A stretch of DNA of 64,000 bases from Ignavibacteria bacterium (GTDB taxonomy: Bacteria; Bacteroidota; Ignavibacteria; UBA10030): positions 1-64,000 of the forward strand of contig VGVZ01000009.1 of NCBI GenBank assembly GCA_016873805.1, written 5' to 3'. The position numbers and the translations under genes are program-made. The notes below the pieces were generated by a model, which searched no databases, had not been told where the DNA came from, and saw nothing but the letters and a program-made list of their open reading frames with translations. Of the stretch, positions 33,293-43,351 are shown one piece after another. Within the stretch, counting starts at the first letter, position 1. Each line of letters starts with the position of its first letter.

Positions 33293-33402
33293 GGGCCCGA
33301 AAGAGAGCCAGCAATCATGCAGAGGGTGTGGCTCCGCCTCCCGGTGGATCTCTGATGCTCTGCCGCCGGAATTCTCCGAAGTTTTTCCGTATTTTCCCAT
33401 CG

Positions 33403-36400
33403 ATGACGGCACGACGACCTCCATCGCACGATCTGCGCCTCCCGAACTACACCCTCGTTTCCGCCTCCGCCGGTTCCGGGAAAACCACCGCCCTCACGCT
33501 TCGATTTCTCCAGCTTCTTCTGACCGACCGCGTCCCATTCAACGATCTGAAAAACATTCTCGCCATTACGTTCACACATAATGCTGCGTCGGAGATGAAG
33601 CAACGCATTCTCGCTTCTCTGAAGCTCGCATCAATGGGAGAGAGGAAAACACTCGACAAGCTGAAGGATGAAATTCGTGAGGCAGACGACACGCTCGTCC
33701 GGAAAGCGGGTGAGTTGGTGGAGACAATTCTTGACAACTACTCTGATTTCCAGATTCAGACGATCGACAGCTTCATCGCAAGGGTGATCCAGGCCTCATC
33801 TCTTGAGTATGGATGGCCTCTCGATGTGGAACTTGTGCTTGACAGCAGAGCGCTTCTTGAGAAGGCGTTTGCCCTCTTTGCCGCCGAGGCAGAACGAGAT
33901 CCGTCGCAGGTTGAATTTCTCCGACACCTGATCGACCTGGTCGGAGAGTCCCGGCAGCCCGATCAATCGTTCCAGTGGCTTCCTTATGAGGCGCTTAGAG
34001 AGAAGGCGTGCTCGCTCTATGAACAACTGGCGATGAAAACCGGCGAACCCCTTTTCCATACGAGCAACATCAGTATCGAGGAATTGCAGAATCAGATTAT
34101 CAACTTGATTTGTGAAATCGGTGACGTCGCTGAAGCGTCCGGGTACAAGATCAACAAACGGTATGCGACGATTATTGAGAGCGCCCGGAAGAACGATTTC
34201 CCGTTCGTGATCTCAAAGCGGCTGACCCAACAGGTCCTGAATCAATCGAACGATCAATCGTTCGAAGCGTACGTGCAGACGATCGATGCGATCAAGGAAA
34301 AGCTCCTCACCGCTGTCGGTGAGTACTTCTTCGAAGACTCGATCCGCCGTTATCAACCCTATGTGAGAATGCTGGGGGTTCTCGGAGAGGCCCTCGGTCA
34401 GGTGACACGAACAGAGGCTCAGATCGGTCTCAGCACGGCCACAAAGCAGCTGGCTCTTTCCCTTCAGCTCGAAGACATCCCGGAAATCTACTTCTCGCTC
34501 GGCGAGCAGATTCATCATTACCTGATCGACGAATTCCAGGATACAAATCCGATCCAGTGGAAAACACTCAGGCCTCTCGTGGAGCATTCTCTGGGAGGAC
34601 CGGGAAGTCTGTTTCTGGTCGGAGACACGAAACAAGCAATCTACTCGTTCCGAGGCGGTGACTGGCGAATCATGGCAGGAATGATCCGGCGCGATGAGTT
34701 TCCTTCGGTCCCGACGACGCATCGAACCCTCCTGCGCAACTACCGGAGCGGCGAGCGAATTCTCGCGCTCACCAAGTACGTGTTTCACGAGATTGTGCCG
34801 AAGAACGTTGAGTATGAAGAAATGGCGCATGCGAGCGGACTCTCCACATTCGAACAAGTGGTGGAAGAAAAGAAGAAAGGGAAGGGGTTCGTTTCGGTGG
34901 AATATTTTGATCCCCCCGATCGCGAGTCAGAACTTATTCCCGAAAGAGACCGCATCCTGAACATCGTCTCAGACGCTCTCAACCGGGGATATGCCCTGCG
35001 CGACATCTGCGTTCTTACCCCCCGCAATGCCGATGTGGTGAGGGGAAGCACCTGGCTCAATGCGGCGGGGATCCGATTCCTCTCCCACAGCAGTCTTGAT
35101 ATCCGAACGCGAAAGCTCACGCAGGAAATCGTTGCACTCCTCTCCTTCCTCGATTCGCCGATTGACGATCTCTCATTCGCAACCCTCCTGCTCGGTGATC
35201 TCTTTCGCGTCTGCTCCCAACGTGATTCAAGGAACATCGACGTCGAATCGTTTCTGTTCAACGCCAGGCAAGCGAGTGAAGAGCCGCTCTATGTTCAATT
35301 CCGCCGTACATACCCGGAACTCTGGAATGCATACTTCGATCGTCTCTTTTCAGTCGTCGGATACCTTCCTCTCTATGACCTGACAGCAGAGATCTACAAG
35401 ACGTTCAGGTGTTATGATATCATGCCGGAAGAGGAAGCAACACTGACAAAACTCCTGAACGTCATCCATACCTGTGAGCAATCCGGCATCCAGAATGTGA
35501 AAGACTTTCTCCAGACAGCCGAGCACGATCCCGAGAGTGATGAATGGAACATCGCGGTTGCACACGGGGAGGACGCCGTAACCATTATGACTGTTCACAA
35601 AGCGAAGGGGAAGGAATTTCCTGTCGTCATCGTGTTGCTCTATGATTCCGCGCGTCCCCCGGACAGTCTGTGGATTCACGAAGCGGCTGTGGGGGTCCAG
35701 CTGTTTCGCATGACCAAAGATCTTGCAGAACATGATCCACGATTGAAGCTCATCGTGGAAGAGCGCGCTGTCCTTGATGGTGCAGATGCCCTCAACAAGC
35801 TCTATGTGGCCCTCACCCGCGCAAAAAAAGAACTGTACGTTCTGTCGGTCAAAGCCGCAAGAGGGAAAAAGCCGTCGTGCTGGCTTCCTGAATCGGCGCA
35901 CCAGAAAGGAACAGTGGCGAAAAGAAAGGGAGACAAACGGGCGGAGCAAGAAGTGAGTGCTTCCTCGCCACTCTCCCACGTGCTCACGCAAGGAATTCGG
36001 CGATATGGGGAGGAACAGAGTATTCGGCGCGCCGAGCGCGAAAGAGGCGAACTTGTTCATCAAATCCTTGAAAAGATTCATTTGATCGACGAAAACCTTG
36101 AAGCGCAGGTCGGTGAGATCGTCGAGAAAATCGTGCGCGAAGGCGGGACTATTGCAGATCCAAAGGAAATTCAGAACACCATTATTGAGACGATCAAGCT
36201 CGAAGCCCTTCGACCATTCTTTGAACGTCGCGAAGGACGTGCGGTGCGCATTGAACAGGAAATCGTCGCTCCGGAGGGAGATCTCTACAGAATCGACAGG
36301 CTGGTCATCGACGACGATTTGCTCACGGTCATCGACTTCAAGACCGGCCGCGAGGTATCTGATCACCGAAATCAGGTGAAGCGGTACATGGAACTTGCCG

Positions 36401-36477
36401 GCAATTGCTACCCGCGCAAAGGCGTGCGCGGCATCCTTGTGTATACAGACCTACGCATCGTGCGGGAGGTGACATGA
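33403..36477 (+). CDS. addA: AddA-like helicase-nuclease
   Basis: UvrD/RecB-type helicase fused to a RecB nuclease domain, for double-strand break resection. Walker A SASAGSGKTTAL is at residues 20-31. Further motifs are LIDEFQDTNPIQW, GDTKQAIYSFRGGDW, LLRNYRSG, IMTVHKAKGKEFPVVIV and YVALTRAKKELYVL. The PD-(D/E)xK motif is C-terminal (YRIDRL, then VIDFKTGR, near 965-980). An in-frame extension reaches back to 33145 across the terminator; ATG 33403 starts directly before the helicase core. Overlaps addB by four bases. Confidence 0.9.
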   Translation: MTARRPPSHDLRLPNYTLVSASAGSGKTTALTLRFLQLLLTDRVPFNDLKNILAITFTHNAASEMKQRILASLKLASMGERKTLDKLKDEIREADDTLVRKAGELVETILDNYSDFQIQTIDSFIARVIQASSLEYGWPLDVELVLDSRALLEKAFALFAAEAERDPSQVEFLRHLIDLVGESRQPDQSFQWLPYEALREKACSLYEQLAMKTGEPLFHTSNISIEELQNQIINLICEIGDVAEASGYKINKRYATIIESARKNDFPFVISKRLTQQVLNQSNDQSFEAYVQTIDAIKEKLLTAVGEYFFEDSIRRYQPYVRMLGVLGEALGQVTRTEAQIGLSTATKQLALSLQLEDIPEIYFSLGEQIHHYLIDEFQDTNPIQWKTLRPLVEHSLGGPGSLFLVGDTKQAIYSFRGGDWRIMAGMIRRDEFPSVPTTHRTLLRNYRSGERILALTKYVFHEIVPKNVEYEEMAHASGLSTFEQVVEEKKKGKGFVSVEYFDPPDRESELIPERDRILNIVSDALNRGYALRDICVLTPRNADVVRGSTWLNAAGIRFLSHSSLDIRTRKLTQEIVALLSFLDSPIDDLSFATLLLGDLFRVCSQRDSRNIDVESFLFNARQASEEPLYVQFRRTYPELWNAYFDRLFSVVGYLPLYDLTAEIYKTFRCYDIMPEEEATLTKLLNVIHTCEQSGIQNVKDFLQTAEHDPESDEWNIAVAHGEDAVTIMTVHKAKGKEFPVVIVLLYDSARPPDSLWIHEAAVGVQLFRMTKDLAEHDPRLKLIVEERAVLDGADALNKLYVALTRAKKELYVLSVKAARGKKPSCWLPESAHQKGTVAKRKGDKRAEQEVSASSPLSHVLTQGIRRYGEEQSIRRAERERGELVHQILEKIHLIDENLEAQVGEIVEKIVREGGTIADPKEIQNTIIETIKLEALRPFFERREGRAVRIEQEIVAPEGDLYRIDRLVIDDDLLTVIDFKTGREVSDHRNQVKRYMELAGNCYPRKGVRGILVYTDLRIVREVT

Positions 36478-39320
36478 GTACCGCACGTATCGTTGCCGCT
36501 GACCGCAATCTCATCAACGAAGTCGCATCGTCTCTGCGCTCGGTTGAACGGGACTATTCGTCCACGATCGTGGTCTTCCCCGGAAAACGCCCGGCACATT
36601 TCCTGAGAAAAGAGCTGGCAAACCGGGCGAAGGGCGCGATCATCCCTCCCCGTATATATTCATTCGATCTCTTCGTCGAATACCTCTTCCGTGATCTTCT
36701 TGGCGGCTCACAAAAGCTCCTTGATCCTCTCGACGCGGTCGCCCTGCTCTACGATGTGCACCTTCGTCTCGCCGGATCATTGGGGGGGGATGCCTATCGT
36801 TCGTTCGATCAATTTCTTCCTCTCGCACTGCGGCTGATACCGGAGCTGGAGGAGGTGACGCTGGCAGATGCCACAGCGCGTAAGATACGCGAAGGCCTTC
36901 GGCCGGTGTTGATTCCGAAATTTCATTCCCTTGCGGACTATTTCGAGGCCTTCTATCAGGAAGTGGCCGATCGCGGCTTCGTTACTCGCGCGACAATGAC
37001 ACGGGTTGTGGCTGATGGTCTCGCTGGCCTCGACGTAGGGGAGTCCGGGCCCGTAATCCTGGCAGGGTTCTATGCGTTCACAAACGCGGAAGGAAGAATT
37101 GTCAGACAGCTTCTGGAACGAGAACAGTTCTCCATGATCGTTCAATCGGGACCCGGATTGAAAAGTCAACTCGCACAGCTCGGAATCGAAGCACCGGAAG
37201 CGACCGAGGAATCGCCGGCTCGCAACCCTGCTGTGCATTTCCATAAATCGCCCGACATTCATGGGCAGGTTGCCGCTCTCGCCCGATTGCTTCAGCAACG
37301 CGTGCAATCAGGAGAGAGTCTGGATGAGCGGATCGCCATTGTTCTACCCGATGCGGCATCGCTCTTTCCGACATATCATGGAGCCCTCTCCCTTTTCAAG
37401 GATGATCAATTCAACATCGCCCTCGGATATCCGCTCGATCGAACCCCGATCTGCGGGCTCTTCATGACCCTGCTGGAGCTTGCCTCGGAGACCCGGGAGG
37501 CGAAGTTCACGCCGGCATCATACCTGCGCGTTGCACTTCATCCTTACATCAAAAGCATCCGACTGAAAGACCGCACGGATCTCACGCGCATGATCATGCA
37601 TGCCGTTGAGGTGCATCTCCAGGAGTATTCGCTCGGTATGCTCTTTCGTCTTGAGGATCTCGAGCAGCATCCAGGAGTGTTGAAAACAGCAACCGCAGCT
37701 ATTCGATCAGTCCTGCCGGAAGTCATGGAGGATGATGTGTCGGTCCACCTGAAGGTCATCCACGACAGAACGATACGACCCTTTCTCTCGTGTGAGTCTC
37801 TCGGTGTGTTTGCCGACCGTGCAACGGATTTGCTGAATTTCATTTTCGACGAAAGCACCGCACGGTATCATCCCCTCTTTCTCCCCTATGCAGAGGAAAT
37901 GGTCACGCTGTTCGAGCGGATGAAATCATCGCTCTTGAGCGCTCAACGCTTTTCGACTCCTCAGCAATACCTGACATTCTTCCGTCACGCTGTCAAAGAA
38001 CATTCCGTTCCCTTTTCGGGCACTCCGCTCAGGGGAATTCAGGTTCTTGGCTTACTCGAAACGCGTAACCTCCGGTTTGATACGATCTATATGCTGGCCG
38101 TCAACGATGACGTGATTCCGGGAAAGCCGGGGCAGGATATGCTCCTTCCGCAAAAAATCCGGCGTATGCTCGGCCTGGAGACGCACACGGAGCGAGAGCG
38201 ACTGAAGGAGTACTACTTTGCGCTGGCGCTGAGCGGTACGAGCGAAGCCCACCTGTTCTACACTGAGCGGGAAGGGGGGAGAGAAGAGAAAAGTCGATTT
38301 GTCGAAAAACTGTTGTGGGAGGATCAGAAACGCCGCGGAACGACTCTCCCGTCCGAACGGGAATTCACGGTTCGGTACCGGGTAAATCTCTCCAATCCCG
38401 AACCCGGCGCTGTACGCAAGACGGATGAAATGATCGCGAAGTTCCGCAACGGACACTGGTTCGGCGCAAGCCAGCTCGATGATTATCTCCGCTGTCCTCT
38501 CCGCTTCTACTATCGTCATGTTCTCAAATTGAGTGTGCGAGAGAATGTGTCGGATGAAATTGACCGGACTGTGATTGGAACCCTGGTTCATGATGTTCTG
38601 AAAGTTTTTTTTGAGTCGGCCTGCAATGTGAGACTCAACCGCACGCATCTGGATGAGGAGCGTCTGGAGAACATCATTGATACGGTCGCGCGAGAGACTT
38701 TCGGAAAAGCGCTGCCGATTCCAATTCAGCTCTCCCTGCGACAGGTGAGCCGCCAGCTAAGGGCATTTATCAGGAATCACCAGATGTCCCTGATCGGCGA
38801 CCAGGAGGTTGTCATTCAGGATCTCGAAAAGCGTCTGCAAGTCGAGAAAGACGGCTATCGATTTGCCGGCAGAGTTGACCGCATCGAGAGGCGCGGGGAC
38901 CGGCTGTTCATACTTGATTACAAGACAGGGAACATTCGCGACAGCGGGCGTATCAGGGCTGAGAAGATTGATCCCGAAGACACCAGTACTTGGCAGAAGG
39001 GAATCGGTTCCCTTCAACTGCCGTTCTACACTCTTCTCTACGCGCAGGCACATGCGGTCTCACCGGAGCATCTCAGCCCGCGATATCTTCACCTCGGCCG
39101 AAACAAGATTGACGAGGGAATAGAGGTTGGAATGTCCATCGGGGGCGGTGCTGATACAGAGGCGTACCGTTTCGTGGAACCGCTCATATTCAAGATGATC
39201 GACGAAATTGTCGATATTGGGAGGGATTTCTACAGAACATCAGACCTGACGGCAAACTGTCCTGTTTGTCCGTATCAGATGATTTGCGGAACGCACTGGA
39301 TGAAGAGACGGGATCATTAA
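36474..39320 (+). CDS. addB: AddB-like nuclease subunit
   Basis: A 948-residue partner of AddA. The N-terminal helicase-like domain has VVFPGKRPAHFLRKEL where a Walker A would be, so it is probably not an ATPase. The C-terminal PD-(D/E)xK nuclease is GRVDRIERRGDRLFILDYKT near 815. Four cysteines of a predicted 4Fe-4S staple are present: one in LDDYLRCPLRFYY and three in CPVCPYQMIC close to the end. ATG overlaps the addA TGA, with GGGAGGTGA upstream. Confidence 0.88.
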   Translation: MSTARIVAADRNLINEVASSLRSVERDYSSTIVVFPGKRPAHFLRKELANRAKGAIIPPRIYSFDLFVEYLFRDLLGGSQKLLDPLDAVALLYDVHLRLAGSLGGDAYRSFDQFLPLALRLIPELEEVTLADATARKIREGLRPVLIPKFHSLADYFEAFYQEVADRGFVTRATMTRVVADGLAGLDVGESGPVILAGFYAFTNAEGRIVRQLLEREQFSMIVQSGPGLKSQLAQLGIEAPEATEESPARNPAVHFHKSPDIHGQVAALARLLQQRVQSGESLDERIAIVLPDAASLFPTYHGALSLFKDDQFNIALGYPLDRTPICGLFMTLLELASETREAKFTPASYLRVALHPYIKSIRLKDRTDLTRMIMHAVEVHLQEYSLGMLFRLEDLEQHPGVLKTATAAIRSVLPEVMEDDVSVHLKVIHDRTIRPFLSCESLGVFADRATDLLNFIFDESTARYHPLFLPYAEEMVTLFERMKSSLLSAQRFSTPQQYLTFFRHAVKEHSVPFSGTPLRGIQVLGLLETRNLRFDTIYMLAVNDDVIPGKPGQDMLLPQKIRRMLGLETHTERERLKEYYFALALSGTSEAHLFYTEREGGREEKSRFVEKLLWEDQKRRGTTLPSEREFTVRYRVNLSNPEPGAVRKTDEMIAKFRNGHWFGASQLDDYLRCPLRFYYRHVLKLSVRENVSDEIDRTVIGTLVHDVLKVFFESACNVRLNRTHLDEERLENIIDTVARETFGKALPIPIQLSLRQVSRQLRAFIRNHQMSLIGDQEVVIQDLEKRLQVEKDGYRFAGRVDRIERRGDRLFILDYKTGNIRDSGRIRAEKIDPEDTSTWQKGIGSLQLPFYTLLYAQAHAVSPEHLSPRYLHLGRNKIDEGIEVGMSIGGGADTEAYRFVEPLIFKMIDEIVDIGRDFYRTSDLTANCPVCPYQMICGTHWMKRRDH

Positions 39321-39368
39321 GCCGGCGCACTTTCTCGACAACCGTTCGCCCGGAGGATTTGAAGCAAG

Positions 39369-39397
39369 TTGAATTTCACTCCAACCTCCCGTAAATT
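39369..39397 (+). promoter_or_regulatory. candidate promoter of hutH
   Basis: TTGAAT (39369-39374), 17 bases, TAAATT (39392-39397), 41 bases before the ATG at 39439. Fair match to sigma70 elements. Confidence 0.4.
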
Positions 39398-39438
39398 CAT
39401 TCACAACCACACCAAACGACAATCCTTTGTCTTCCCTC

Positions 39439-41007
39439 ATGAAACCAATCGATCTTGATGGTCATTCACTCACCGTTGAGGATCTCACGCTCCTGGCGCG
39501 GACTCGGAAACCCATTGCTTTGACACCGGAGGCGCGTCGGCGCGTGCAGGCATCGCGGGCGCTGGTGGATCGATGGATTCGAAACAACGAAGTGGTATAT
39601 GGCGTGACGACCGGTTTCGGGGAATTCAGCAATGTGAGAATCGAATCGAAAGACCTGAATCAGTTGCAGGAGAACCTCATCACGAGTCATGCCGCCGGTG
39701 CCGGGGACTATCTCCCGAAACAGATCTCGCGGGGCATGATGGTTCTGCGCATCAACGCGCTGGCGAAGGGTTTCTCCGGAGTCCGGGTGGAATTGCTTGA
39801 ACAGCTCATTGCGATTTTCAACAAGGGGATCATCCCGGTTATCCCGTCTCAGGGTTCCGTTGGGTCAAGCGGCGATCTCGTCCAGTTGTCGCATCTCGTT
39901 CTTGCGATGATCGGGAAAGGAAAAGTCTGGGGGCCCGGCAAGAGCGGAGGGGATTCCCAGATTGTTCCATCGGCACAGGCACTGAAGAAGGCCGGGCTGA
40001 AACCGGTGCGGCTTGCCCCGAAGGAGGGAATTGCGCTGATCAACGGAACGCAAATGATGACGGCGTTTGCCGGTCTTGCGGTCGCGGATGCGCGCCGACT
40101 CGCGGTCCTGGCCGATATTATTGCCGCGATGAGCGTGGAAGCCCTGCGCGGGAGCGACACCCAGTTCGACGAACGCATCCACAGGTTGCGGCCGTATGAT
40201 GGGCAATCAACCGTTGCTCGCAACATGCGAAAACTGATGAAGGGGAGCGACATCCGGGAATCGCATCGGCACGGCGACCCTCGCGTTCAGGATGCGTATT
40301 CCATCCGCTGCATCCCGCAAGTCCACGGTGCATCGAGGGACGCGATCGACTATGTTCACAAGATCGTCTCGATTGAACTGAATTCTGCCAACGACAATCC
40401 TCTCATCTTCGCTGACGACGGCGTGCATCTGGAAGGGGGAAATTTCCACGGGCAGCCGATCGCGTTGGTCATGGACTTCCTCAGCATTGCCCTCGCCGAA
40501 CTCGCGAACATCTCCGAGAGACGGATCGAACGATTGGTCAACGGTTCGCTGAGCGGATTGCCAAGGTTTCTGACGACGAAAGGGGGACTGAACTCCGGGA
40601 TGATGATCGCGCAGTACACCGCCGCGTCGATCGTCTCCGAGAACAAAGTCCTCTGTCACCCGGCCAGCGTCGATTCGATCCCGACCTCGGCAAATCAAGA
40701 GGATCACAACAGCATGGGATCCATCGGCGCGCAGAAGGCGTGGCGTGTCCTGAGAAACGCTCAGACCGTTCTCGCGATTGAGCTCCTGTGCGCGGCGCAG
40801 GCGTTGGATTTCACCCGCTCCGGAAACGGAAAAAAGATTCTGAAAGCCGGACGAGGGGTCGAAGCCGCCCATCGCTATATCCGAAAACATATCCACCATC
40901 TCGACGAAGACAGAATTCTCTACGACGACATCCAGTCTGCTCTCGATATCGTTCTGGATGGAACGATACGAAAGGCGGTGGAGAATGAGACCGTTCCACT
41001 CGACTAG
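39439..41007 (+). CDS. hutH: histidine ammonia-lyase (MIO enzyme, SSG triad)
   Basis: Deaminates histidine to urocanate. The architecture matches HAL: YGVTTGFGEFSNV near the N-terminus, NLITSHAAGAGDYL with the substrate-selective His, NDNPLIF and SANQEDHNSMGS. The MIO-forming loop reads GSVGSSGDLVQLSH, so the triad is Ser-Ser-Gly (143-145) instead of Ala-Ser-Gly. The MIO could still form with a Ser side chain, or specificity may differ. No hutU, hutI or hutG is nearby; an adenosine deaminase follows after 14 bases. The lyase family is firm. Confidence 0.88.
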   Translation: MKPIDLDGHSLTVEDLTLLARTRKPIALTPEARRRVQASRALVDRWIRNNEVVYGVTTGFGEFSNVRIESKDLNQLQENLITSHAAGAGDYLPKQISRGMMVLRINALAKGFSGVRVELLEQLIAIFNKGIIPVIPSQGSVGSSGDLVQLSHLVLAMIGKGKVWGPGKSGGDSQIVPSAQALKKAGLKPVRLAPKEGIALINGTQMMTAFAGLAVADARRLAVLADIIAAMSVEALRGSDTQFDERIHRLRPYDGQSTVARNMRKLMKGSDIRESHRHGDPRVQDAYSIRCIPQVHGASRDAIDYVHKIVSIELNSANDNPLIFADDGVHLEGGNFHGQPIALVMDFLSIALAELANISERRIERLVNGSLSGLPRFLTTKGGLNSGMMIAQYTAASIVSENKVLCHPASVDSIPTSANQEDHNSMGSIGAQKAWRVLRNAQTVLAIELLCAAQALDFTRSGNGKKILKAGRGVEAAHRYIRKHIHHLDEDRILYDDIQSALDIVLDGTIRKAVENETVPLD

Positions 41008-41021
41008 AAAGAGTTGACAAC

Positions 41022-42119
41022 ATGAAGATGAAGAAAGATCTCCTCCGATCGCTGCCAAAAGTGCTTCTCCATGATCATCTTGACGGGGGCGTGCGGCCGC
41101 AAACCGTCATCGACCTGGCGAAGGACACCGGCTACAAGAAACTGCCGACGACCGATCCCGACGAGCTTGCCGAGTGGTTTCATCGCGGCGCGACGAGAGG
41201 AAGTCTCCCCCTGTTCCTCGAGGGATTCGAGCATACGTGCGGCGTTATGCAGACGGAAGAAGCGCTGAGGCGGGTTGCGTATGAGACAATGGAGGACATG
41301 AAGGACGACGGCGTGGTCTATCTTGAAACCCGCTTTGCGCCGATCTTTCACACGGACAAAGGATTGCATCTCGAGACTATTGTGAAAGCGGTTCTCGAGG
41401 GATTGGAGGAGGGGAAGCGGGACTTCGGAGTTGAATACGGTTTGATTCTGTGTGCCATGAGGAACATGAATCCCCTGATCTCAAAAGAGATTGCCGAGCT
41501 GGCAGTCGATTTTCGCGCGCAGGGAGTTGTAGGGTTCGATCTTGCGGGTGAAGAGGGGGGGTATCCTCCGAAGAAGCACATCGAGGCCTTTCACTTCATC
41601 CAGCGGGAGAATTTCAATATAACGATTCACGCAGGAGAAGCGTTCGGTAAGGAATCGATCTGGCAGGCCATCCAGTGGTGCGGCGCACATCGCATCGGCC
41701 ATGCCACCCGGCTCATGGATGATATGAGAATCAAGGACGGAGAAGTGCTGAGTATGGGGACCCTTGCGCAATACGTGCTGGACAAGCGCATTCCCCTCGA
41801 GATCTGCCTCACGAGCAATGTTCACACCGGAGCGGTGAAATCGTTGGACGATCATCCGTTCGGATATCTCTATCGATACAAGTTTCGGGTTACACTCAAT
41901 ACGGACGATCGACTGATGAGCAACATTACGCTGACGGATGAATACGATGTTGCGGCACGCGAATTCGATCTGACGCTCGACGATCTTGAAAAGCTCACCA
42001 TCAACGCCATGAAGAGCGCCTTCATTCCGTACAAGCAAAGAATCCGAATCATTTACGATACGCTCAAACCCGGATTTGCGAGGGCACGAAAAGGGGTGGC
42101 AAAAAAGAACGCCAAGTAG
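41022..42119 (+). CDS. adenosine deaminase family protein
   Basis: Metal-dependent TIM-barrel deaminase (adenosine to inosine). Zinc-site His residues are in LLHDHLDGG, proton-shuttle Glu in IHAGEAFG, with RIGHATRL, SNVHTGA and LNTDDR in order. The 365-residue length is normal. HDHLDGG is a known variant of HxHLDG in bacterial enzymes. It follows hutH closely, so both may be catabolic ammonia-releasing enzymes transcribed together. Confidence 0.88.
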   Translation: MKMKKDLLRSLPKVLLHDHLDGGVRPQTVIDLAKDTGYKKLPTTDPDELAEWFHRGATRGSLPLFLEGFEHTCGVMQTEEALRRVAYETMEDMKDDGVVYLETRFAPIFHTDKGLHLETIVKAVLEGLEEGKRDFGVEYGLILCAMRNMNPLISKEIAELAVDFRAQGVVGFDLAGEEGGYPPKKHIEAFHFIQRENFNITIHAGEAFGKESIWQAIQWCGAHRIGHATRLMDDMRIKDGEVLSMGTLAQYVLDKRIPLEICLTSNVHTGAVKSLDDHPFGYLYRYKFRVTLNTDDRLMSNITLTDEYDVAAREFDLTLDDLEKLTINAMKSAFIPYKQRIRIIYDTLKPGFARARKGVAKKNAK

Positions 42120-42157
42120 TATATCACAGGGGGTGCATCTGTCCGCCGGAGGTCAGA

Positions 42158-42781
42158 ATGAAACATGATCACATTCACTGGCTGGGTCATGCAAGCTTCT
42201 GGATTGACGACGCGGGAACAATCATCTACATCGATCCATGGAAACTCCCCGACACGTCTCCGAAAGCAGATATTGTCCTCATCACCCATCCCCACTTCGA
42301 TCATTTTTCCCTTGACGATATCAAGGATATCCAGAAACAGGATACCATCGTTGCCGGTCCTGCTGAGGTTGCCCGGCAGGTTCATGCGACGGCTCTCACC
42401 GTGGAGCCGGACAAGGAATACAGCGTGGGAAAAGTTTCGTTTCGGACTGTCCCTGCCTACAATCTTGGCAAGGAATTCCATTCCAAGAAGGAACACTGGG
42501 TGGGGTACGTCATCACACTATCCAGCGGCCAGGTGATCTACCACGCAGGCGACACCGATCCGACTCCGGAAATGCGACGCGTCGCGTGTGATGTTGCACT
42601 CCTTCCCTGCGGCGGAACGTATACGATGACGGCGAAAGAAGCCGCGGATGCCGCGAACAGTATGAAGGTCACGGCCGTCATTCCCATGCACTGGGGAGAT
42701 CTCGTGGGATCGGCGACGGACGCCCAGGAATTCGCACGTATTTTCAAGGGAGAGACGATCATCAAACAGCCCGAGGGCTGA
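42158..42781 (+). CDS. MBL-fold metal-dependent hydrolase
   Basis: A small metallo-beta-lactamase-fold protein of 207 residues, UPF0173-like. Metal ligands are in THPHFDHFS, HAGDTD and PMHWGD. It begins HWLGHASFWID as typical for the group. The substrate is unknown. A GGAGGTCAGA site precedes the ATG. It is separated by one base from the following Mut7-C gene. Confidence 0.88.
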   Translation: MKHDHIHWLGHASFWIDDAGTIIYIDPWKLPDTSPKADIVLITHPHFDHFSLDDIKDIQKQDTIVAGPAEVARQVHATALTVEPDKEYSVGKVSFRTVPAYNLGKEFHSKKEHWVGYVITLSSGQVIYHAGDTDPTPEMRRVACDVALLPCGGTYTMTAKEAADAANSMKVTAVIPMHWGDLVGSATDAQEFARIFKGETIIKQPEG

Positions 42782-42782
42782 G

Positions 42783-43241
42783 ATGCGGTTCGTTATCGAT
42801 CGCCATCTGGGTCGACTGGCCAAATGGCTTCGCACGCTTGGATATGACGCGTTCTTTCAGGTTGACTGTGACGATCGTACACTCGCTTCAGAATCCAGGA
42901 AACCAGATTCCCTCTTCATAACTTCATCCAAGCCGGTCACATCCCGTATTGATCCGATCCGCTCCATCGTTGTCGACAAAACCGATATTGGCAAACAGCT
43001 TCGTGAGATCATCTCGGCGACGGGGATTGATCTGCATGCCCAGTTGTTCAGTCGTTGTGTGATCTGCAACCTTCCGGTCAAGAAGGTCTCCAAGGAGGAA
43101 CGGAGAGAGAAGATTCCTGAACGGGTCTTTGAGATGTTTGACGAGTTCACGGAATGTTCTTCCTGCGGTCGGGTGTACTGGATGGGGACCCATACCGCTC
43201 GTTTGATCAAGCATCTTGAAGAACTCATTGGAGGGAAGTAA
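42783..43241 (+). CDS. Mut7-C RNase domain protein with zinc ribbon
   Basis: A 152-residue protein with a PIN-like Mut7-C domain (RFVIDRHLGRLAKWLRTLGYD) and C-terminal zinc ribbon pairs CVIC and CSSC. Members of the family are proposed RNases. The usual TRD after the second strand reads TSSKP here, so one acidic residue may be missing. It starts one base after the MBL gene stop and is clearly co-transcribed. Confidence 0.88.
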   Translation: MRFVIDRHLGRLAKWLRTLGYDAFFQVDCDDRTLASESRKPDSLFITSSKPVTSRIDPIRSIVVDKTDIGKQLREIISATGIDLHAQLFSRCVICNLPVKKVSKEERREKIPERVFEMFDEFTECSSCGRVYWMGTHTARLIKHLEELIGGK

Positions 43242-43351
43242 CTCCTCCGACACGGCCTGCACGGTGCATGCGGACGATGGTTCGACCCTGCCGCTCTGCA
43301 AGAAAAATCTCCTTGGTTTTCTGCATTCTGCCCCCTACCTTTGTATGCGCC

